Notes: generated by a model not told the origin, from the letters alone. A stretch of DNA of 64,000 nucleotides from Herbaspirillum sp. DW155 (GCF_037076565.1 NZ_AP029028.1:2852001-2916000); one strand, 5' to 3'. Shown: positions 34,416 through 47,498, numbered from the stretch's first letter. Translations and numbers: made by a program.

Positions 34416-36411
34416 GGCTATTCAACAAACGTGTGCGCTCTGCTTCGACACGGACGACTTCGTCGGCCGGGATGTAGTAGTCGCGGTTGTAATTAAAGGT
34501 GTGCACGATGGTGGCCACGCACAGGGCGATGAAACCGGCCACGGCGGGCAACCACATGTGCCAGATCATGGCGAAGCCAACAGCAGCGGACAGGGCGGCG
34601 ATGATGAAGCCGGCGCCGGTGTTCTTGGGCATGTGGATTTCCACGAAGTCACCCAGCGGACGCTGATAGTTGTTCTTCTTCATGTCGGCCCAGGCGTCGT
34701 TGTCATGCACGACCGGGGTGAAGGCGAAGTTGTACGCAGGCGGCGGCGAAGAAGTCGACCATTCCAGGGTACGGCCATTCCACGGGTCGCCGGTGACGTC
34801 GGCCAGCTTCTTGCGGTCGCGGATCGAGACGGCGATCTGGATGATGAAGGAACCGATGCCCAGGGCGATCAGGCCGGCACCTACGGCCGCGATCACGAAC
34901 CAGATCTGCAGCGACGGATCGTCGAAGTGGCTCATGCGGCGGGTCACGCCCATCAGGCCCAGCACGTACAGCGGCATGAAGGCCAGGTAGAAGCCGACCA
35001 GCCAGAACCAGAACGAGCACTTGCCCCAGAACTCGTTGAGCTTGAAGCCGAAAGCCTTCGGGAACCAGAAGTTGATACCGGCGAACATGCCGAACACCAC
35101 ACCGCCGATGATGACGTTGTGGAAGTGAGCGATCAGGAACAGCGAGTTGTGCAGCACGAAGTCAGCCGGCGGAACAGCCAGCAGCACGCCGGTCATGCCA
35201 CCGATGACGAAGGTCACCATGAAGCCGATGGTCCACAGCATGGGGACTTCGAAGCGGATGCGGCCACGGTACATCGTGAAGAGCCAGTTGAAGATCTTGG
35301 CGCCGGTCGGGATCGAGATGATCATCGTGGTGATGCCGAAGAACGAGTTCACGCTGGCACCCGAACCCATGGTGAAGAAGTGGTGCAGCCACACCAGGTA
35401 CGACAGGATGGTGATCACCACGGTCGCGTAGACCATGGAGGTGTAGCCGAACAGGCGCTTGCCGCTGAAGGTCGAGACGATTTCAGAGAAGATGCCGAAG
35501 GCCGGCAGCACCAGGATGTAGACCTCGGGGTGGCCCCAGATCCAGATCAGGTTCACGTACATCATGGCGTTGCCGCCCATGTCGTTGGTGAAGAAGTTGG
35601 TGCCGAAGACGCGGTCCAGGGACAGCATGGCCAGCACGGCAGTCAGCACCGGGAAGGCAGCGACGATCAGGACGTTGGTGCAGAGCGAAGTCCAGGTGAA
35701 GACCGGCATCTTCATCATGTTCATGCCCGGGGCGCGCATCTTGACGATGGTCACCACCAGGTTGATGCCGGAGAGCAATGTCCCTACCCCGGCCACCTGC
35801 AAGGCCCAGATGTAGTAGTCCACCCCGACGTCAGGGCTGTACAGGATGCCTGACAGCGGCGGGTAAGCCAGCCAGCCGGTGCGGGCGAATTCGCCCACGA
35901 ACAGCGAGGCCATCACCAGCAGCGCGCCGAAGGTGGTCATCCAGAAGCTGAAGTTGTTCAGGAACGGGAAGGCCACGTCGCGCGCACCGATCTGCAGGGG
36001 CACGACATAGTTCATCAGACCGGTCACCAGGGGCATGGCCACGAAGAAGATCATGATCACGCCGTGGGCGGTGAACACCTGGTCATAGTGGTGCGGCGGC
36101 AGGAAGCCGGCGTTGTCACCGAAGGAGATGGCCTGCTGCGCACGCATCATCACCGCGTCGGCAAAGCCACGCAGCAGCATGACGATGGCCAGCACGATGT
36201 ACATGATGCCGATGCGCTTGTGGTCGATACTGGTGAACCAGTCGCGCCACAGCATGCCCCACAGGCGATATTTGGTGAGCAGGCCGAGTACCACTATGCC
36301 GCCCAGCGCCACCATGGCGAAGGTACCGATCAGGATCGGCTCGTGGTATGGAATCGCTTCCAGACTGAGACGACCGAAGATCAGCTTTATCAGGTCAAAA
36401 TTGTCAGACAT
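34408..36411 (-). CDS. cyoB: cytochrome bo3 ubiquinol oxidase subunit I
   Basis: A 667-residue catalytic subunit that reduces O2 and pumps protons in the inner membrane. Heme and CuB ligand regions are seen: [32 protein letters not shown] (His-Tyr cross-link motif), [10 protein letters not shown], and [18 protein letters not shown]. Length matches CyoB. It starts 76 bases after the cyoA stop. Confidence 0.97.
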   Translation of the reverse strand: MSDNFDLIKLIFGRLSLEAIPYHEPILIGTFAMVALGGIVVLGLLTKYRLWGMLWRDWFTSIDHKRIGIMYIVLAIVMLLRGFADAVMMRAQQAISFGDNAGFLPPHHYDQVFTAHGVIMIFFVAMPLVTGLMNYVVPLQIGARDVAFPFLNNFSFWMTTFGALLVMASLFVGEFARTGWLAYPPLSGILYSPDVGVDYYIWALQVAGVGTLLSGINLVVTIVKMRAPGMNMMKMPVFTWTSLCTNVLIVAAFPVLTAVLAMLSLDRVFGTNFFTNDMGGNAMMYVNLIWIWGHPEVYILVLPAFGIFSEIVSTFSGKRLFGYTSMVYATVVITILSYLVWLHHFFTMGSGASVNSFFGITTMIISIPTGAKIFNWLFTMYRGRIRFEVPMLWTIGFMVTFVIGGMTGVLLAVPPADFVLHNSLFLIAHFHNVIIGGVVFGMFAGINFWFPKAFGFKLNEFWGKCSFWFWLVGFYLAFMPLYVLGLMGVTRRMSHFDDPSLQIWFVIAAVGAGLIALGIGSFIIQIAVSIRDRKKLADVTGDPWNGRTLEWSTSSPPPAYNFAFTPVVHDNDAWADMKKNNYQRPLGDFVEIHMPKNTGAGFIIAALSAAVGFAMIWHMWLPAVAGFIALCVATIVHTFNYNRDYYIPADEVVRVEAERTRLLNSHV

Positions 36412-36487
36412 CTTTACTTCCCGGGGAAAAAGGAAATGGGGGCGCAGCGGTGTTCTGCTGCGCTGATACGGCTACCAGGCAAGGAAA

Positions 36488-37420
36488 TCATTCGGCCTTT
36501 TGCTGGCCCGGTTTCACGTTCAGGTCGGTGGCCATCATCTTGTCCATGCAAACCGTGTTGGGCGCAACGCAACGGTTCACGATGGCGTGGAACAGGTCGG
36601 GCTCGACGCTGCCGATCAGGCGGGCAGGTTCACGTTCGCTCGGCTGTGCCAGTTTCAGGTATTCGGCACGGTCCAGCTTGCCGGCACCTGCCTTGGCCTT
36701 CTGCACCCAGGCGTCGAAGCCGGCCTGGTCCAGGCCATGGAACTTGAAGCGCATGTGCGAGAAGCCGGCGCCACTGTAATTGGCGGAGAAACCTTCATAT
36801 TCACCGGCCTTGTTGATGACGGCGTGCAGCTTGGTTTCCATGCTCGGCATGGCGTAGATCTGACCTGCCAGTGCCGGGATGTAGAAGGAATTCATCACAT
36901 CGGAGGCGGTAATCTTGAACTGGATGGGAACATCCACGGGCGCAGCCAGCTCATTGACAGTAGCAATGCCCTGTTCCGGATAGATGAACAGCCACTTCCA
37001 GTCCAGCGCCACCACTTCCACCACCAGCGGCTTGACCTGGGGTGCCAGCGGACGCTCGGCGTCGATACGCGAGAGCGGGCGATACGGGTCCAGGGTGTGG
37101 GTGGTGATCCAGGTCAGCAGGCCCAGCGCGATGATGATCAAGAGCGGTGCGCCCCAGATGACCAGTTCCAGGCGGGTCGAGTGATCCCAGTCCGGCTCGT
37201 AGGGAGCGGAAGTATTGCTCTTGCGATAACGCCATGCGAACAGCAGCGTCAGGATGATCACCGGAACGATGATGAGCAGCATCAACGCGGTCGAGATGAC
37301 GATCAGGCGCGCTTGCTGGTTAGCGATGTCGCCGGAAGGATTCATCACGACGGTGTTGCACCCAGCCAACAGAAGCGCAGGAAGCAGGAGCAATCCGCGA
37401 CGGAGGAGTTGAGAAACCAT
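36488..37420 (-). CDS. cyoA: cytochrome bo3 ubiquinol oxidase subunit II
   Basis: A 310-residue lipoprotein subunit. Signal with lipobox LLAGC near residue 21, two membrane segments, then a periplasmic cupredoxin-fold domain (MNSFYIPALAGQIYAMPSME). It lacks the CuA cysteine pair, as expected of quinol oxidases. First gene of the leftward operon cyoA-B-C-D-SURF1-regB-regA. The upstream 160 bases face the MHS transporter gene and must contain both promoters. Confidence 0.95.
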   Translation of the reverse strand: MVSQLLRRGLLLLPALLLAGCNTVVMNPSGDIANQQARLIVISTALMLLIIVPVIILTLLFAWRYRKSNTSAPYEPDWDHSTRLELVIWGAPLLIIIALGLLTWITTHTLDPYRPLSRIDAERPLAPQVKPLVVEVVALDWKWLFIYPEQGIATVNELAAPVDVPIQFKITASDVMNSFYIPALAGQIYAMPSMETKLHAVINKAGEYEGFSANYSGAGFSHMRFKFHGLDQAGFDAWVQKAKAGAGKLDRAEYLKLAQPSEREPARLIGSVEPDLFHAIVNRCVAPNTVCMDKMMATDLNVKPGQQKAE

Positions 37421-37580
37421 GAAGGAAAATTCCAGTCGTATGTATCAGAGCGTGGTAATGTAACGCCAATAAAGTGTGTTGGCGATTGGACGTTTTGTCC
37501 CACCCTGTCACTTGCCACCTGTCAGGCTGGGATATGTAGCACGTACTGCGACTAAACCTCTAACAGTGGGAGACAAAGCC

Positions 37581-38924
37581 ATGGCAAGCACCAGCATCCA
37601 CAACGGTCAAGGTTCGGGTCAACTCCGGCCTCAATCGAACCATCCTTCCACTTCCCACGAGCACGGCGCGATCGAACCCGGTGAGATCGCGGTGGGCGTG
37701 GTGATCGGACGCGCGTCCGAATACTTCGACTTCTTCGTTTATGCACTGGCTTCGGTGCTGGTGTTCCCGGCGGTCTTCTTTCCCAACGAACCGAAACTGG
37801 AAGGCACGCTCTACGCTTTCGTGATCTTCTCGTTCGCCTTCCTGGCCCGCCCCATCGGGACCACGATCTTCATGGCGATTCAAAAACACTTCGGCCGAGA
37901 GGTAAAACTGACGCTGGCGCTGTTCATGCTCGGCTTTTCGACTGCGGGCATTGCCTTGTTGCCAACTTATGAACACATTGGTGTGTGGGCCATCATCTTG
38001 CTCTCGCTCTTGCGGGTTGGTCAAGGGGTGGCGCTGGGCGGTGCCTGGGATGGTCTGCCCTCGCTGCTGGCGCTGAACGCGCCGCAGAACAAGCGCGGCT
38101 GGTACGCAGCGCTGGGCCAGCTTGGAGCGCCCATGGGCTTCGTGGTGGCGGCCAGCCTGTTTGCCTTCATGCTCTCCAGCCTGACCACGGCCGATTTCCT
38201 CGAATGGGGCTGGCGTTATCCCTTCTATGTAGCCTTTGCCATCAACGTGGTGGCCCTGTTCTCGCGCCTGCGCCTGGTCTCGGCCCCCGAATACGCCAAG
38301 CTGCTCGATGAACGCGAACTGGAGCCGGCCGGCGTGGTCGAGCTGGCCACCACCCAGGGCCGCAACATCATCATCGGCGCCCTGGCGGCATTGGCCAGCT
38401 ATGCCCTGTTCCACCTGGTGACGGTGTTCCCGCTGTCGTGGATCAAGCTGTATTCGCTGCGGGAAGCCGCCGACTTCCTGGTGATCCAGATCTGGGGCGG
38501 CCTCATCATGGCCATCGGCATCGTGGTTTCCGGACTGATCGCCGACCGCTTCGGCCGTCGCAATACGCTGGGGTCGATGGCCCTGCTGATCGCCATCTTG
38601 TCGGCCTTCGTCCCGACCCTGATGAATGGCGGCGAATCCGGCCAGAATACTTTCATCCTGATCGGCTTTGCCCTGCTGGGCTTGTCCTACGGCCAGGCAG
38701 CCGGTGCGGTGACGGCCAACTTCAAGACCCGCTATCGCTATACCGGCGCGGCCCTGACCTCCGATCTGGCCTGGCTGGTCGGCGCCGGCTTCGCACCGCT
38801 GGTGGCGCTGGGCCTGTCGGCGCACTTCGGGATGGCGTATGTGAGCTTCTACCTGCTGTCGGGTGCGGTGGGTTCGCTGGCAGCCTTGAGCCTGAACCGC
38901 GCGCTGGAAGCGCGCGATGACTGA
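37581..38924 (+). CDS. MHS-family MFS transporter (metabolite:proton symporter)
   Basis: A 447-residue inner-membrane transporter with 12 expected segments. Signs of the metabolite:H+ symporter branch: GVVIGRASEYFDFFVYALAS at the first segment, FLARPIGTTIFMAIQKHFGR, and LRVGQGVALGGAWDGLPSLL. A His/Ser-rich N-terminal tail of about 35 residues is present. GTGGGAG before ATG 37581. The substrate is unknown; relatives take dicarboxylates, shikimate or osmolytes. A strong terminator follows. Confidence 0.88.
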   Translation: MASTSIHNGQGSGQLRPQSNHPSTSHEHGAIEPGEIAVGVVIGRASEYFDFFVYALASVLVFPAVFFPNEPKLEGTLYAFVIFSFAFLARPIGTTIFMAIQKHFGREVKLTLALFMLGFSTAGIALLPTYEHIGVWAIILLSLLRVGQGVALGGAWDGLPSLLALNAPQNKRGWYAALGQLGAPMGFVVAASLFAFMLSSLTTADFLEWGWRYPFYVAFAINVVALFSRLRLVSAPEYAKLLDERELEPAGVVELATTQGRNIIIGALAALASYALFHLVTVFPLSWIKLYSLREAADFLVIQIWGGLIMAIGIVVSGLIADRFGRRNTLGSMALLIAILSAFVPTLMNGGESGQNTFILIGFALLGLSYGQAAGAVTANFKTRYRYTGAALTSDLAWLVGAGFAPLVALGLSAHFGMAYVSFYLLSGAVGSLAALSLNRALEARDD

Positions 38925-38960
38925 ACCCTGCTGAGCACCTCATCGATACTGGCGTGATGA

Positions 38961-38990
38961 AAAACCCGGAAGGCGACTTCCGGGTTTTTT
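38961..38990 (+). terminator. intrinsic terminator after the MHS transporter
   Basis: A perfect 12-bp stem (AAAACCCGGAAG / CTTCCGGGTTTT) with a GCGA tetraloop, running into TTTTTTATT. With A-runs on the other side it can also serve the leftward gene ending at 38998. Confidence 0.93.
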
Positions 38991-38997
38991 ATTGTCG

Positions 38998-39240
38998 CTA
39001 TTGGCTGCCACGTCCGCCGATCAGCAGATCCGGGTAGCGGGGCAACAAATCCTGATCCGTCAGCCTGACCTCGATGTCATGGGCGATGCGTACGTGAGAG
39101 GGGTTATCGATGTCGAAGATCGCGTCTGCGACGCTGACGATGATCGTGCCGATCAGCTGGCCGGAAGCATCGTGGACGGGTTCCAGGCGGGCGGCTTCAG
39201 GCACCTGCATGCTGGAGAGTTGCAGCGGCAGATAGAGCAT
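38998..39240 (-). CDS. hypothetical protein downstream of PAAR gene, start uncertain
   Basis: From ATG 39240 it would be an 80-residue protein (LYLPLQLSSMQVPEAARLEP, then IIVSVADAIFDIDNPSHVRI). No ribosome site precedes this ATG. Coding-like sequence continues upstream to about 39281 (ENGRIEKHFREHKSW), overlapping the end of the PAAR gene in another frame, with no ATG, GTG or TTG. Either the start is unusual, or a frameshift has separated it from the PAAR gene. No family recognised. Confidence 0.5.
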   Translation of the reverse strand: MLYLPLQLSSMQVPEAARLEPVHDASGQLIGTIIVSVADAIFDIDNPSHVRIAHDIEVRLTDQDLLPRYPDLLIGGRGSQ

Positions 39241-39287
39241 CCAGGACTTATGCTCCCGGAAGTGCTTCTCGATCCGGCCGTTTTCCC

Positions 39288-39551
39288 CTATGAATGCGTG
39301 GCCACTCCCTGGCTGGCGATGAGCGTCGCGCCGCAAGCCGTGCGATCGCCGTCGCGCGCCGGTGCCTGGCCCATGGACTTCATGTCGCCTGCACCGGATG
39401 TGATGGGAAATGTCCCTTTGCATTGGGGACAGCTGGTCAGGTCGCCGACCCGCGCGACGGCCTTTCCATGAACGAGAAAGGTCTGATCGCCGGAAATGAC
39501 CGTGCCACCATGGCTGGTCTTGTCGCCGACGACGATGAAGGGACGCCCCAT
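39288..39551 (-). CDS. PAAR-domain spike protein
   Basis: An 87-residue PAAR protein with AAGGAGAGTTGC before ATG 39551. Features: GRPFIVVGDKTSHGGTVISG, GKAVARVGDLTSCPQCKG and GDRTACGATLIASQG, the repeating GD-T-hairpins of PAAR cones that tip type VI secretion spikes and carry effectors. It is an orphan here, since no VgrG or T6SS genes adjoin. The neighbouring genes may include an effector, but nothing in them proves it. Confidence 0.85.
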   Translation of the reverse strand: MGRPFIVVGDKTSHGGTVISGDQTFLVHGKAVARVGDLTSCPQCKGTFPITSGAGDMKSMGQAPARDGDRTACGATLIASQGVATHS

Positions 39552-39677
39552 GCAACTCTCCTTGCCAGCACTGCGGCTGGAATTGATGAGCCGCTTCGAG
39601 TCGCTGTGCGGAGAATGACTCCCCGCCTCCTTCAATCAACAAGCAATAATCGAAATCCTTTGAGCCCCATTTGCGCC

Positions 39678-40784
39678 TCAAGCAGGCGTGCCCGTATTGA
39701 CCACCTCATGCACAAAGCGCAATTTCTCCAGCACCGGCGTAGACAAGGTGAAGGGATAGGAATCCGGCATGCCGATACTGCGGTTCAGGCTGTTGAGCAC
39801 ATAGGTCAGGGCAAACCACTCCCGGGCCAGCTCGTCGAAGGAACCGGCATCGGCCGGCGGCGCCTGGATGACCAGCTTCTGCTCGCCTTCATGACGCGGC
39901 CGCAATTGCACGCCACAGGCATAGGCCGTCTCCAGCGTATCGAACATATGAAGATAATGCGCCCAGGTCTCGGCCCAGTCTTCCCAGGGATGGCTACTGG
40001 CATAGGCGCTGACGAAGTTTTCTTCCCAATCGGGGCGCGGGCCGTTTTCGTAGTGGGTTTTCAGCGCCTCGCCGTAATCCCGCCGCTCGTCGCCGAACTT
40101 CTCACGGAAAGGTTCCAGCCACTCAGTGGGTGCCACCAGCCGGTCGAAATAGTAGTGCCCGCTCTCATGCCGGAAATGCCCCAGCAGCGTGCGATACGGC
40201 TCGGCCATCTGCTCGCGCGCCTGTTCGCGGTAGGCCGGATCGGCTTCGGCGATATTGATCGTGATGACGCCATCGGCATGGCCGGTCAGCACCCGCTCGC
40301 CGTGCGGCAGATCCTGCAGGAATTCAAAGGCCAGGCCGGCTTCTTCGTCTTCCATCTTCGGCACCGGCTGCAACTGCAAGGTCCACAGCGAATGCAGCAA
40401 ACGGCGCTTGGCCGTTTCCAGACGGCTCCACAGCACGCGGTTGTTGCCTTCTTCCAGATTGGGGATGACGCGGGTCAGGCGGCAGGAGGCGCACAACGCG
40501 TGCGGCTCGCGCTCATCGAGCATCCAGTTGCAGATGTTTTCGCGCCAATAGTTGAGACACTGCTTGAAGACCCTGCCCTCGTTCTCCGACCTGACGCTGC
40601 GCCAGCGGCCCGGCCCTGGTTCGGACTCGACATCTTCGGCCGGGGCGGCTTCCTGATCCAGGGGCGAAAAGCTGCCAATGGCCTGCAATTCGGGCTGATA
40701 ACCCAGCATCCAGCCGCAATTTCCGCACACCGTGTTCTCGAAGAAGACCTGCAGGCCGCAGTTGTCGCAGTGAAAGGTTTTCAT
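39678..40784 (-). CDS. putative zinc-binding metallopeptidase
   Basis: A 368-residue protein. The N-terminal zinc ribbon has CDNCGLQVFFENTVCGNCG (two CxxC), plus a later C-x2-C (CASCR). A domain with HESGHYYFDRLV (HExxH-type) near residue 215 and an acidic residue region AETWAHYLHMFDTLE follows. This matches the family annotated as putative zinc-binding peptidase (DUF2248-like). Substrate unknown. GGGGGAGCC before ATG 40784. Confidence 0.8.
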   Translation of the reverse strand: MKTFHCDNCGLQVFFENTVCGNCGWMLGYQPELQAIGSFSPLDQEAAPAEDVESEPGPGRWRSVRSENEGRVFKQCLNYWRENICNWMLDEREPHALCASCRLTRVIPNLEEGNNRVLWSRLETAKRRLLHSLWTLQLQPVPKMEDEEAGLAFEFLQDLPHGERVLTGHADGVITINIAEADPAYREQAREQMAEPYRTLLGHFRHESGHYYFDRLVAPTEWLEPFREKFGDERRDYGEALKTHYENGPRPDWEENFVSAYASSHPWEDWAETWAHYLHMFDTLETAYACGVQLRPRHEGEQKLVIQAPPADAGSFDELAREWFALTYVLNSLNRSIGMPDSYPFTLSTPVLEKLRFVHEVVNTGTPA

Positions 40785-40928
40785 GGCTCCCCCTGTGTCT
40801 ATCGTCATGGCCGGGAACCATTGTCGCCGGCATCTGGCATTGGAAGGGGAAAACCTCAATACGTTCCTGCACTATACTGCGCAGGGAAGTGAAGCCTGGC
40901 GCAGAATTGCAGCGCCAGGCAAGCGCAA

Positions 40929-41834
40929 TCAGGAGATCACGCGAAGAGAGAAGTCGGTCGCCTGGATGTCCTTGGTCAGGCTGCCGATGGAGATCCTGTC
41001 CACACCAGTCTCGGCAATGGCGCGCACGGTTTGCATGTTGATGCCGCCCGAAGCCTCCAGCAGCGCACGCCCTGCATTGACGGCCACGGCCTCGCGCATC
41101 ATGTCCAGCGAGAAGTTGTCCAGCAGGATGGATTCGGCGCCGGCCTGCAAGGCTTCGTTCAGCTCGGCAATGCTTTCCACCTCGACCTGGATGGTCACGC
41201 CCGCGTTGAGCTTGAGGGCAGCGGCCACGGCAGCCGTGATGCCACCGGCTGCGGCGATGTGGTTTTCCTTGATCAAGATCCCGTCATAGAGCGCCAGGCG
41301 CTGATTGGCGCCACCGCCCACACGCACTGCGTACTTCTGCGCCAGGCGCAGGCCCGGCAGGGTCTTGCGGGTATCCAGGATGGCCGCGCGCGTGCCCTGC
41401 ACCACCTCCACGTAGCGCCGGGTGGCTGTAGCCACGCCCGAGAGCAGTTGCAGGAAGTTCAGCGCACCGCGCTCGGCAGTCAGCAAGGCACGGGCCGGGC
41501 CTTCGATGGTGCAGACCTCGCCGTCGGCGGCCATCAGGTCGCCTTCGGCATAGCTCCAGCTGACTTGCAGGCGCGGGTCGAGCCGGGTCATGACCGCTTC
41601 GAACCAGGGCGCGCCGCACAGCACGGCGGCTTCGCGCACGATCACGCGGGCCTTCACGAATTCATTTTCGGGCACCAGCAAACCGGTGTAGTCGCAGTCG
41701 CCCACGTCCTCGGCGATGGCCTGGTTGACGTTGGCGTCGAAGGCCGCATGCAAGGCGGCATCAAAGGGGCCGAAGGGATTGCGCAGGTTGCTGGCGGCAA
41801 TCGTCGAGGCGGTCTTGAGGGCGTGGAGCGTCAT
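40929..41834 (-). CDS. nadC: quinolinate phosphoribosyltransferase (decarboxylating)
   Basis: A 301-residue enzyme turning quinolinate and PRPP into nicotinate mononucleotide in NAD synthesis. Features: [31 protein letters not shown], the catalytic-lysine segment [12 protein letters not shown], and [13 protein letters not shown]. Its ATG overlaps the nadA stop. Confidence 0.96.
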   Translation of the reverse strand: MTLHALKTASTIAASNLRNPFGPFDAALHAAFDANVNQAIAEDVGDCDYTGLLVPENEFVKARVIVREAAVLCGAPWFEAVMTRLDPRLQVSWSYAEGDLMAADGEVCTIEGPARALLTAERGALNFLQLLSGVATATRRYVEVVQGTRAAILDTRKTLPGLRLAQKYAVRVGGGANQRLALYDGILIKENHIAAAGGITAAVAAALKLNAGVTIQVEVESIAELNEALQAGAESILLDNFSLDMMREAVAVNAGRALLEASGGINMQTVRAIAETGVDRISIGSLTKDIQATDFSLRVIS

Positions 41835-42970
41835 GCGGGGCCGATTCCTGCAAACAGTTGCTGTTCGTCTTCAAGGCGCGCCGAGGGGCGCACCTTGGCC
41901 TTGCGCTGGGCGGCGAAGTCCAGCATGCGGTCGATGCAGACCACGGCCTGCTTTCCAATCGCCGGGTCGACGTGGATCTCGTTGGCACCGGTTTCCAGCA
42001 CATGCAGCAGGTTCTGCAATCCGTTCATGGCCATCCACGGGCAATGCGCGCAGCTCTTGCAGGTAGCACTGTTGCCGGCCGTCGGCGCATCGATGAAACG
42101 CTTGTCGGGCGCCGCCATGCGCATCTTGTGCAGGATGCCGTTGTCGGTGGCGACGATGAAGGCGGGGGCATCGGAGGACTGCACGGCCGCAATCAGCTGC
42201 GAAGTCGAGCCGATCACGTCAGCCTGTGCTACCACAGCCTCGGGCGACTCCGGGTGCACCAGCACCAAGGCGTCCGGATGTTCGGCGCGCATCAGTTCCA
42301 GTTCAACACCCTTGAATTCGTCATGCACCAGGCAGGAACCCTGCCACAGCAGCATGTCGGCACCGGTCTGCTTCTGGATGTAGCTGCCCAGGTGCTTGTC
42401 CGGCGCCCACAGGATCTTCTTGCCCTGCGCATGCAGGTGCTGGACGATTTCCAGGCCGATGCCCGAGGTCACCATCCAGTCGGCACGGGCCTTCACGGCC
42501 GCGCTGGTATTGGCGTAAACCACCACGGTGCGGTCCGGATGCTGGTCGCAGAAGGCGGCGAACTCATCGGCCGGGCATCCCAGGTCCAGCGAGCAGGTGG
42601 CCTCCAGGTCGGGCATGAGGATGCGCTTTTCCGGGCTGAGGATCTTGGCGGTCTCGCCCATGAAGCGCACGCCGGCCACCACCAGGGTCTGGGCGGCATG
42701 GTCACGGCCGAATCGCGCCATTTCCAGCGAATCCGACACGCAGCCGCCGGTTTCCTCGGCCAGGTCCTGCAGGTCGCCATCGACGTAGTAGTGCGCCACC
42801 AGCACCGCCTGCTTTTCCTTGAGCAGTTCACGAATGCGCGACTTCAACTGCGCGCGTTCCTCGGGGCTGGGCGTGGCCGGTACCTTGGCCCACGCGTTGG
42901 CGGTACAACTGCCGCCGGTCTCCATTTGCGGTCGCTCGAATTCGACGACCTTGGTTGCTGTTGCTTGCAT
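41831..42970 (-). CDS. nadA: quinolinate synthase A
   Basis: A 379-residue [4Fe-4S] enzyme forming quinolinate from iminoaspartate and DHAP. Features: [60 protein letters not shown], and the C-terminal cysteine cluster [13 protein letters not shown] 42970 chosen; an in-frame TTG lies at 42982. nadA-nadC form an operon; nadB is not in the window. Confidence 0.96.
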   Translation of the reverse strand: MQATATKVVEFERPQMETGGSCTANAWAKVPATPSPEERAQLKSRIRELLKEKQAVLVAHYYVDGDLQDLAEETGGCVSDSLEMARFGRDHAAQTLVVAGVRFMGETAKILSPEKRILMPDLEATCSLDLGCPADEFAAFCDQHPDRTVVVYANTSAAVKARADWMVTSGIGLEIVQHLHAQGKKILWAPDKHLGSYIQKQTGADMLLWQGSCLVHDEFKGVELELMRAEHPDALVLVHPESPEAVVAQADVIGSTSQLIAAVQSSDAPAFIVATDNGILHKMRMAAPDKRFIDAPTAGNSATCKSCAHCPWMAMNGLQNLLHVLETGANEIHVDPAIGKQAVVCIDRMLDFAAQRKAKVRPSARLEDEQQLFAGIGPA

Positions 42971-43006
42971 GGCGGTCAACAATGCTGTGCTGATGCGGTT
43001 GGGGGA

Positions 43007-44605
43007 TTATTCAATGCCCTGGCTGGCCAGGTAGTCTTCGTAGCTGCCCTGGAAGTCGATCACCTGGCCGTCCTTCACTTCGAGGATGCGGGTGGCCAGC
43101 GAAGACACGAATTCACGATCGTGCGACACGAAGATCAGCGTACCGGCGTACTTTTCCAGCGCGATGTTGAGCGACTCGATGGATTCCATGTCCATGTGGT
43201 TGGTCGGTTCATCCATCAGCAGCACGTTGTGACGACCCAGCATCAGCTTGCCGTACATCATGCGGCCCTTTTCGCCACCGGAGAGCACCTTTACCGATTT
43301 CTTCACATCGTCGCCCGAGAACAGCAGACGGCCCAGGATGCCGCGCACGGCCTGGTCATCGTCGCCTTCCTGGGTCCACTTGCCCATCCAGTCGGTCAGG
43401 GTTTCGCCACCGGCAAATTCTTCGGTCGGATCCTGCGGCATGTAGCCGACGTTGGCATTTTCCGCCCACTTCACCAGGCCCGAATCCGGATGCAGACCCG
43501 CCACGTCGCCGCCGATGCTGCGCAGCAGGGTGGTCTTACCGGCACCGTTGGCACCGATGATGGCGATCTTCTCGCCGGCTTCGACCATGATGCTGAAGTT
43601 CCTGAAGATGTCGCGGTCATAGGTCTTGGTGATGCCCTGGGTTTCCACCGCCAGGCGGTGCAGCTTCTTCTCGCCTTCGAAGCGGATGAAGGGGTTCACG
43701 CGCGAAGACGGCTTGATGTCCTCGACCTTGATCTTGTCGATCTGCTTGGCGCGCGAAGTCGCCTGGCGGGCCTTGGACTTGTTGGCCGAGAAGCGGCGCA
43801 CGAAGTCCTGCAGTTCGGCGACCTTTTCCTTGGCCTTGGCATTGGCGGCCAGCTGCTGGGCGCGCGCTTGCGAAGACGCCAGCATGTAGTCGTCGTAGTT
43901 GCCCGGATAGATCTTCAGGGTGCCGTAGTCCATGTCGGCCATGTGGGTGCAGACCTGATTGAGGAAGTGGCGATCGTGGGAAATGATGATCATGGTGGAA
44001 TTGCGCTCGTTGAGCACTTCTTCCAGCCAGCGGATGGTGTTGATGTCCAGGTTGTTGGTCGGTTCGTCCAGCAGCAGGATGTCCGGATTGGAGAACAGGG
44101 CCTGCGCCAGCAGCACGCGCAGCTTCCAGCCGGGCGCGACATTGCTCATCGGACCATTGTGCTGCTCGATGGGCACACCCACGCCCAGCAGCAGTTCGCC
44201 GGCACGTGCTTCGGCGGTGTAGCCATCATATTCGGCGAACTTGGCTTCCAGATCAGCCGCCTTCATGTAGTCGTCGTCGGTGGCATCCGGATTGGCATAG
44301 ATCGCATCGCGCTCGGACATGGCCGCCCACATCTCGACGTGGCCCATCATGACCACATCCAGCACGCGCATTTCTTCATAGGCGAACTGGTCCTGGCGCA
44401 GCTTGCCCAGGCGCTCGTTCACGTCCAGGCTGACATTGCCGGCCGAGGGTTCCAGATCGCCACCCAGAATCTTCATGAAGGTGGATTTGCCGCAGCCATT
44501 GGCGCCGATCAGGCCGTAACGATTGCCATCGCCGAACTTGACGGAAATGTTCTCGAACAACGGCTTGGCGCCGAACTGCATGGTGATGTTTGCGGTGGAT
44601 AGCAC
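43007..44605 (-). CDS. ybiT: ABC-F ATPase, YbiT type
   Basis: A 532-residue soluble protein with two ABC domains. First Walker [10 protein letters not shown] and [11 protein letters not shown]; second GANGAGKTT with [12 protein letters not shown]. The start ([20 protein letters not shown]) aligns well with E. coli YbiT (LVSSNVTMQFGSKPLFENI from memory), so GTG 44605, with AAAAGG upstream, is preferred over the earlier 44665 start. ABC-F proteins act on ribosomes at the E site. No membrane segment. Confidence 0.9.
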   Translation of the reverse strand: MLSTANITMQFGAKPLFENISVKFGDGNRYGLIGANGCGKSTFMKILGGDLEPSAGNVSLDVNERLGKLRQDQFAYEEMRVLDVVMMGHVEMWAAMSERDAIYANPDATDDDYMKAADLEAKFAEYDGYTAEARAGELLLGVGVPIEQHNGPMSNVAPGWKLRVLLAQALFSNPDILLLDEPTNNLDINTIRWLEEVLNERNSTMIIISHDRHFLNQVCTHMADMDYGTLKIYPGNYDDYMLASSQARAQQLAANAKAKEKVAELQDFVRRFSANKSKARQATSRAKQIDKIKVEDIKPSSRVNPFIRFEGEKKLHRLAVETQGITKTYDRDIFRNFSIMVEAGEKIAIIGANGAGKTTLLRSIGGDVAGLHPDSGLVKWAENANVGYMPQDPTEEFAGGETLTDWMGKWTQEGDDDQAVRGILGRLLFSGDDVKKSVKVLSGGEKGRMMYGKLMLGRHNVLLMDEPTNHMDMESIESLNIALEKYAGTLIFVSHDREFVSSLATRILEVKDGQVIDFQGSYEDYLASQGIE

Positions 44606-44849
44606 TACGAAAACCTTTTCAAAAATGTAACTTGCGTATGCCCATCGAGACCCAGGCCGTGGCACGCGAAACGGCGGATTTTACCACTGCGAGCCCGCTG
44701 CGGCTTGCCTTGCCGCCCCAGCCGGGGCGTAAAAATTGCCAAAAAGCCAGCTTTGCGCTACTCCCGGCGCAACGGCGGCTTACAATTGCGCGGGATTTTT
44801 CGCCCATCATTGGCCCTCTGATCCCCTTTGTCACTCTGGAAACCGCAGC

Positions 44850-45422
44850 ATGAAGCGAGCACTCATCCCCGCCGCCGCCCTCCTGGCCTTGTCCGGCCTG
44901 GCCGTCAGTCCCGCCCGGGCGGCCGATACCGGCTACAACATCTGGACCAGCGAATACACCGTCTCCCGGCAGCAACTGCAAAGCGCCATTGCGCCGCAGT
45001 TCCCGCGCAAGCTGCGCTACATGGACATCTTCGACGTGACCTTCAGCAATCCGCGCCTGGGCATGCTGCCGGCTGAAAACCGCATGAATACCGTGGTCGA
45101 TGCCCAGATCGCCAATCCGCTGCTGTTGCAACGCCCGGTCAATGCGGTCCTGACCCTGAGCAGCGCCTTCAAGTACGACCCCGCCACGCGCTCGCTGCGG
45201 CTGGATGCCCCGAAAGTGGACAAGGTAGACAGCACCGACCTGCCGCCGCAATATGCCCAGCAACTGACCGCCCTGGGCAATGCCGCCGCCGACCAGTTCC
45301 TGCGCGACTATGCGCTCTATACCTTCAAGCCCGAACAGCTGCAGATGAACGGCAAGACCTTCGAACCGGGCAAGATTACCGTCGAAAAAGACGCGGTAAA
45401 GGTCGATATCCAGGAAAAGTGA
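44850..45422 (+). CDS. exported DUF1439 protein
   Basis: A 190-residue protein. Signal peptide ends near SPARAAD (residue 25). The rest matches DUF1439 features (YTVSRQQLQSAIAPQFPRKL; FSNPRLGMLPAENRM; AQIANPLLLQRPV), a periplasmic lipid-binding-like domain of unknown function, as in E. coli YceB. No lipobox cysteine is seen, unlike YceB. Confidence 0.8.
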   Translation: MKRALIPAAALLALSGLAVSPARAADTGYNIWTSEYTVSRQQLQSAIAPQFPRKLRYMDIFDVTFSNPRLGMLPAENRMNTVVDAQIANPLLLQRPVNAVLTLSSAFKYDPATRSLRLDAPKVDKVDSTDLPPQYAQQLTALGNAAADQFLRDYALYTFKPEQLQMNGKTFEPGKITVEKDAVKVDIQEK

Positions 45423-45469
45423 ATCTTCCTTCCCCGATCCGGCTGCAGCCCGCCCGGCCGCCTGCCGCC

Positions 45470-47498
<2,029 letters not shown>

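Noticed and set aside
41858-44602. 914-codon rightward open frame over nadA and ybiT
   Set aside because: Antisense shadow of two well-supported genes.
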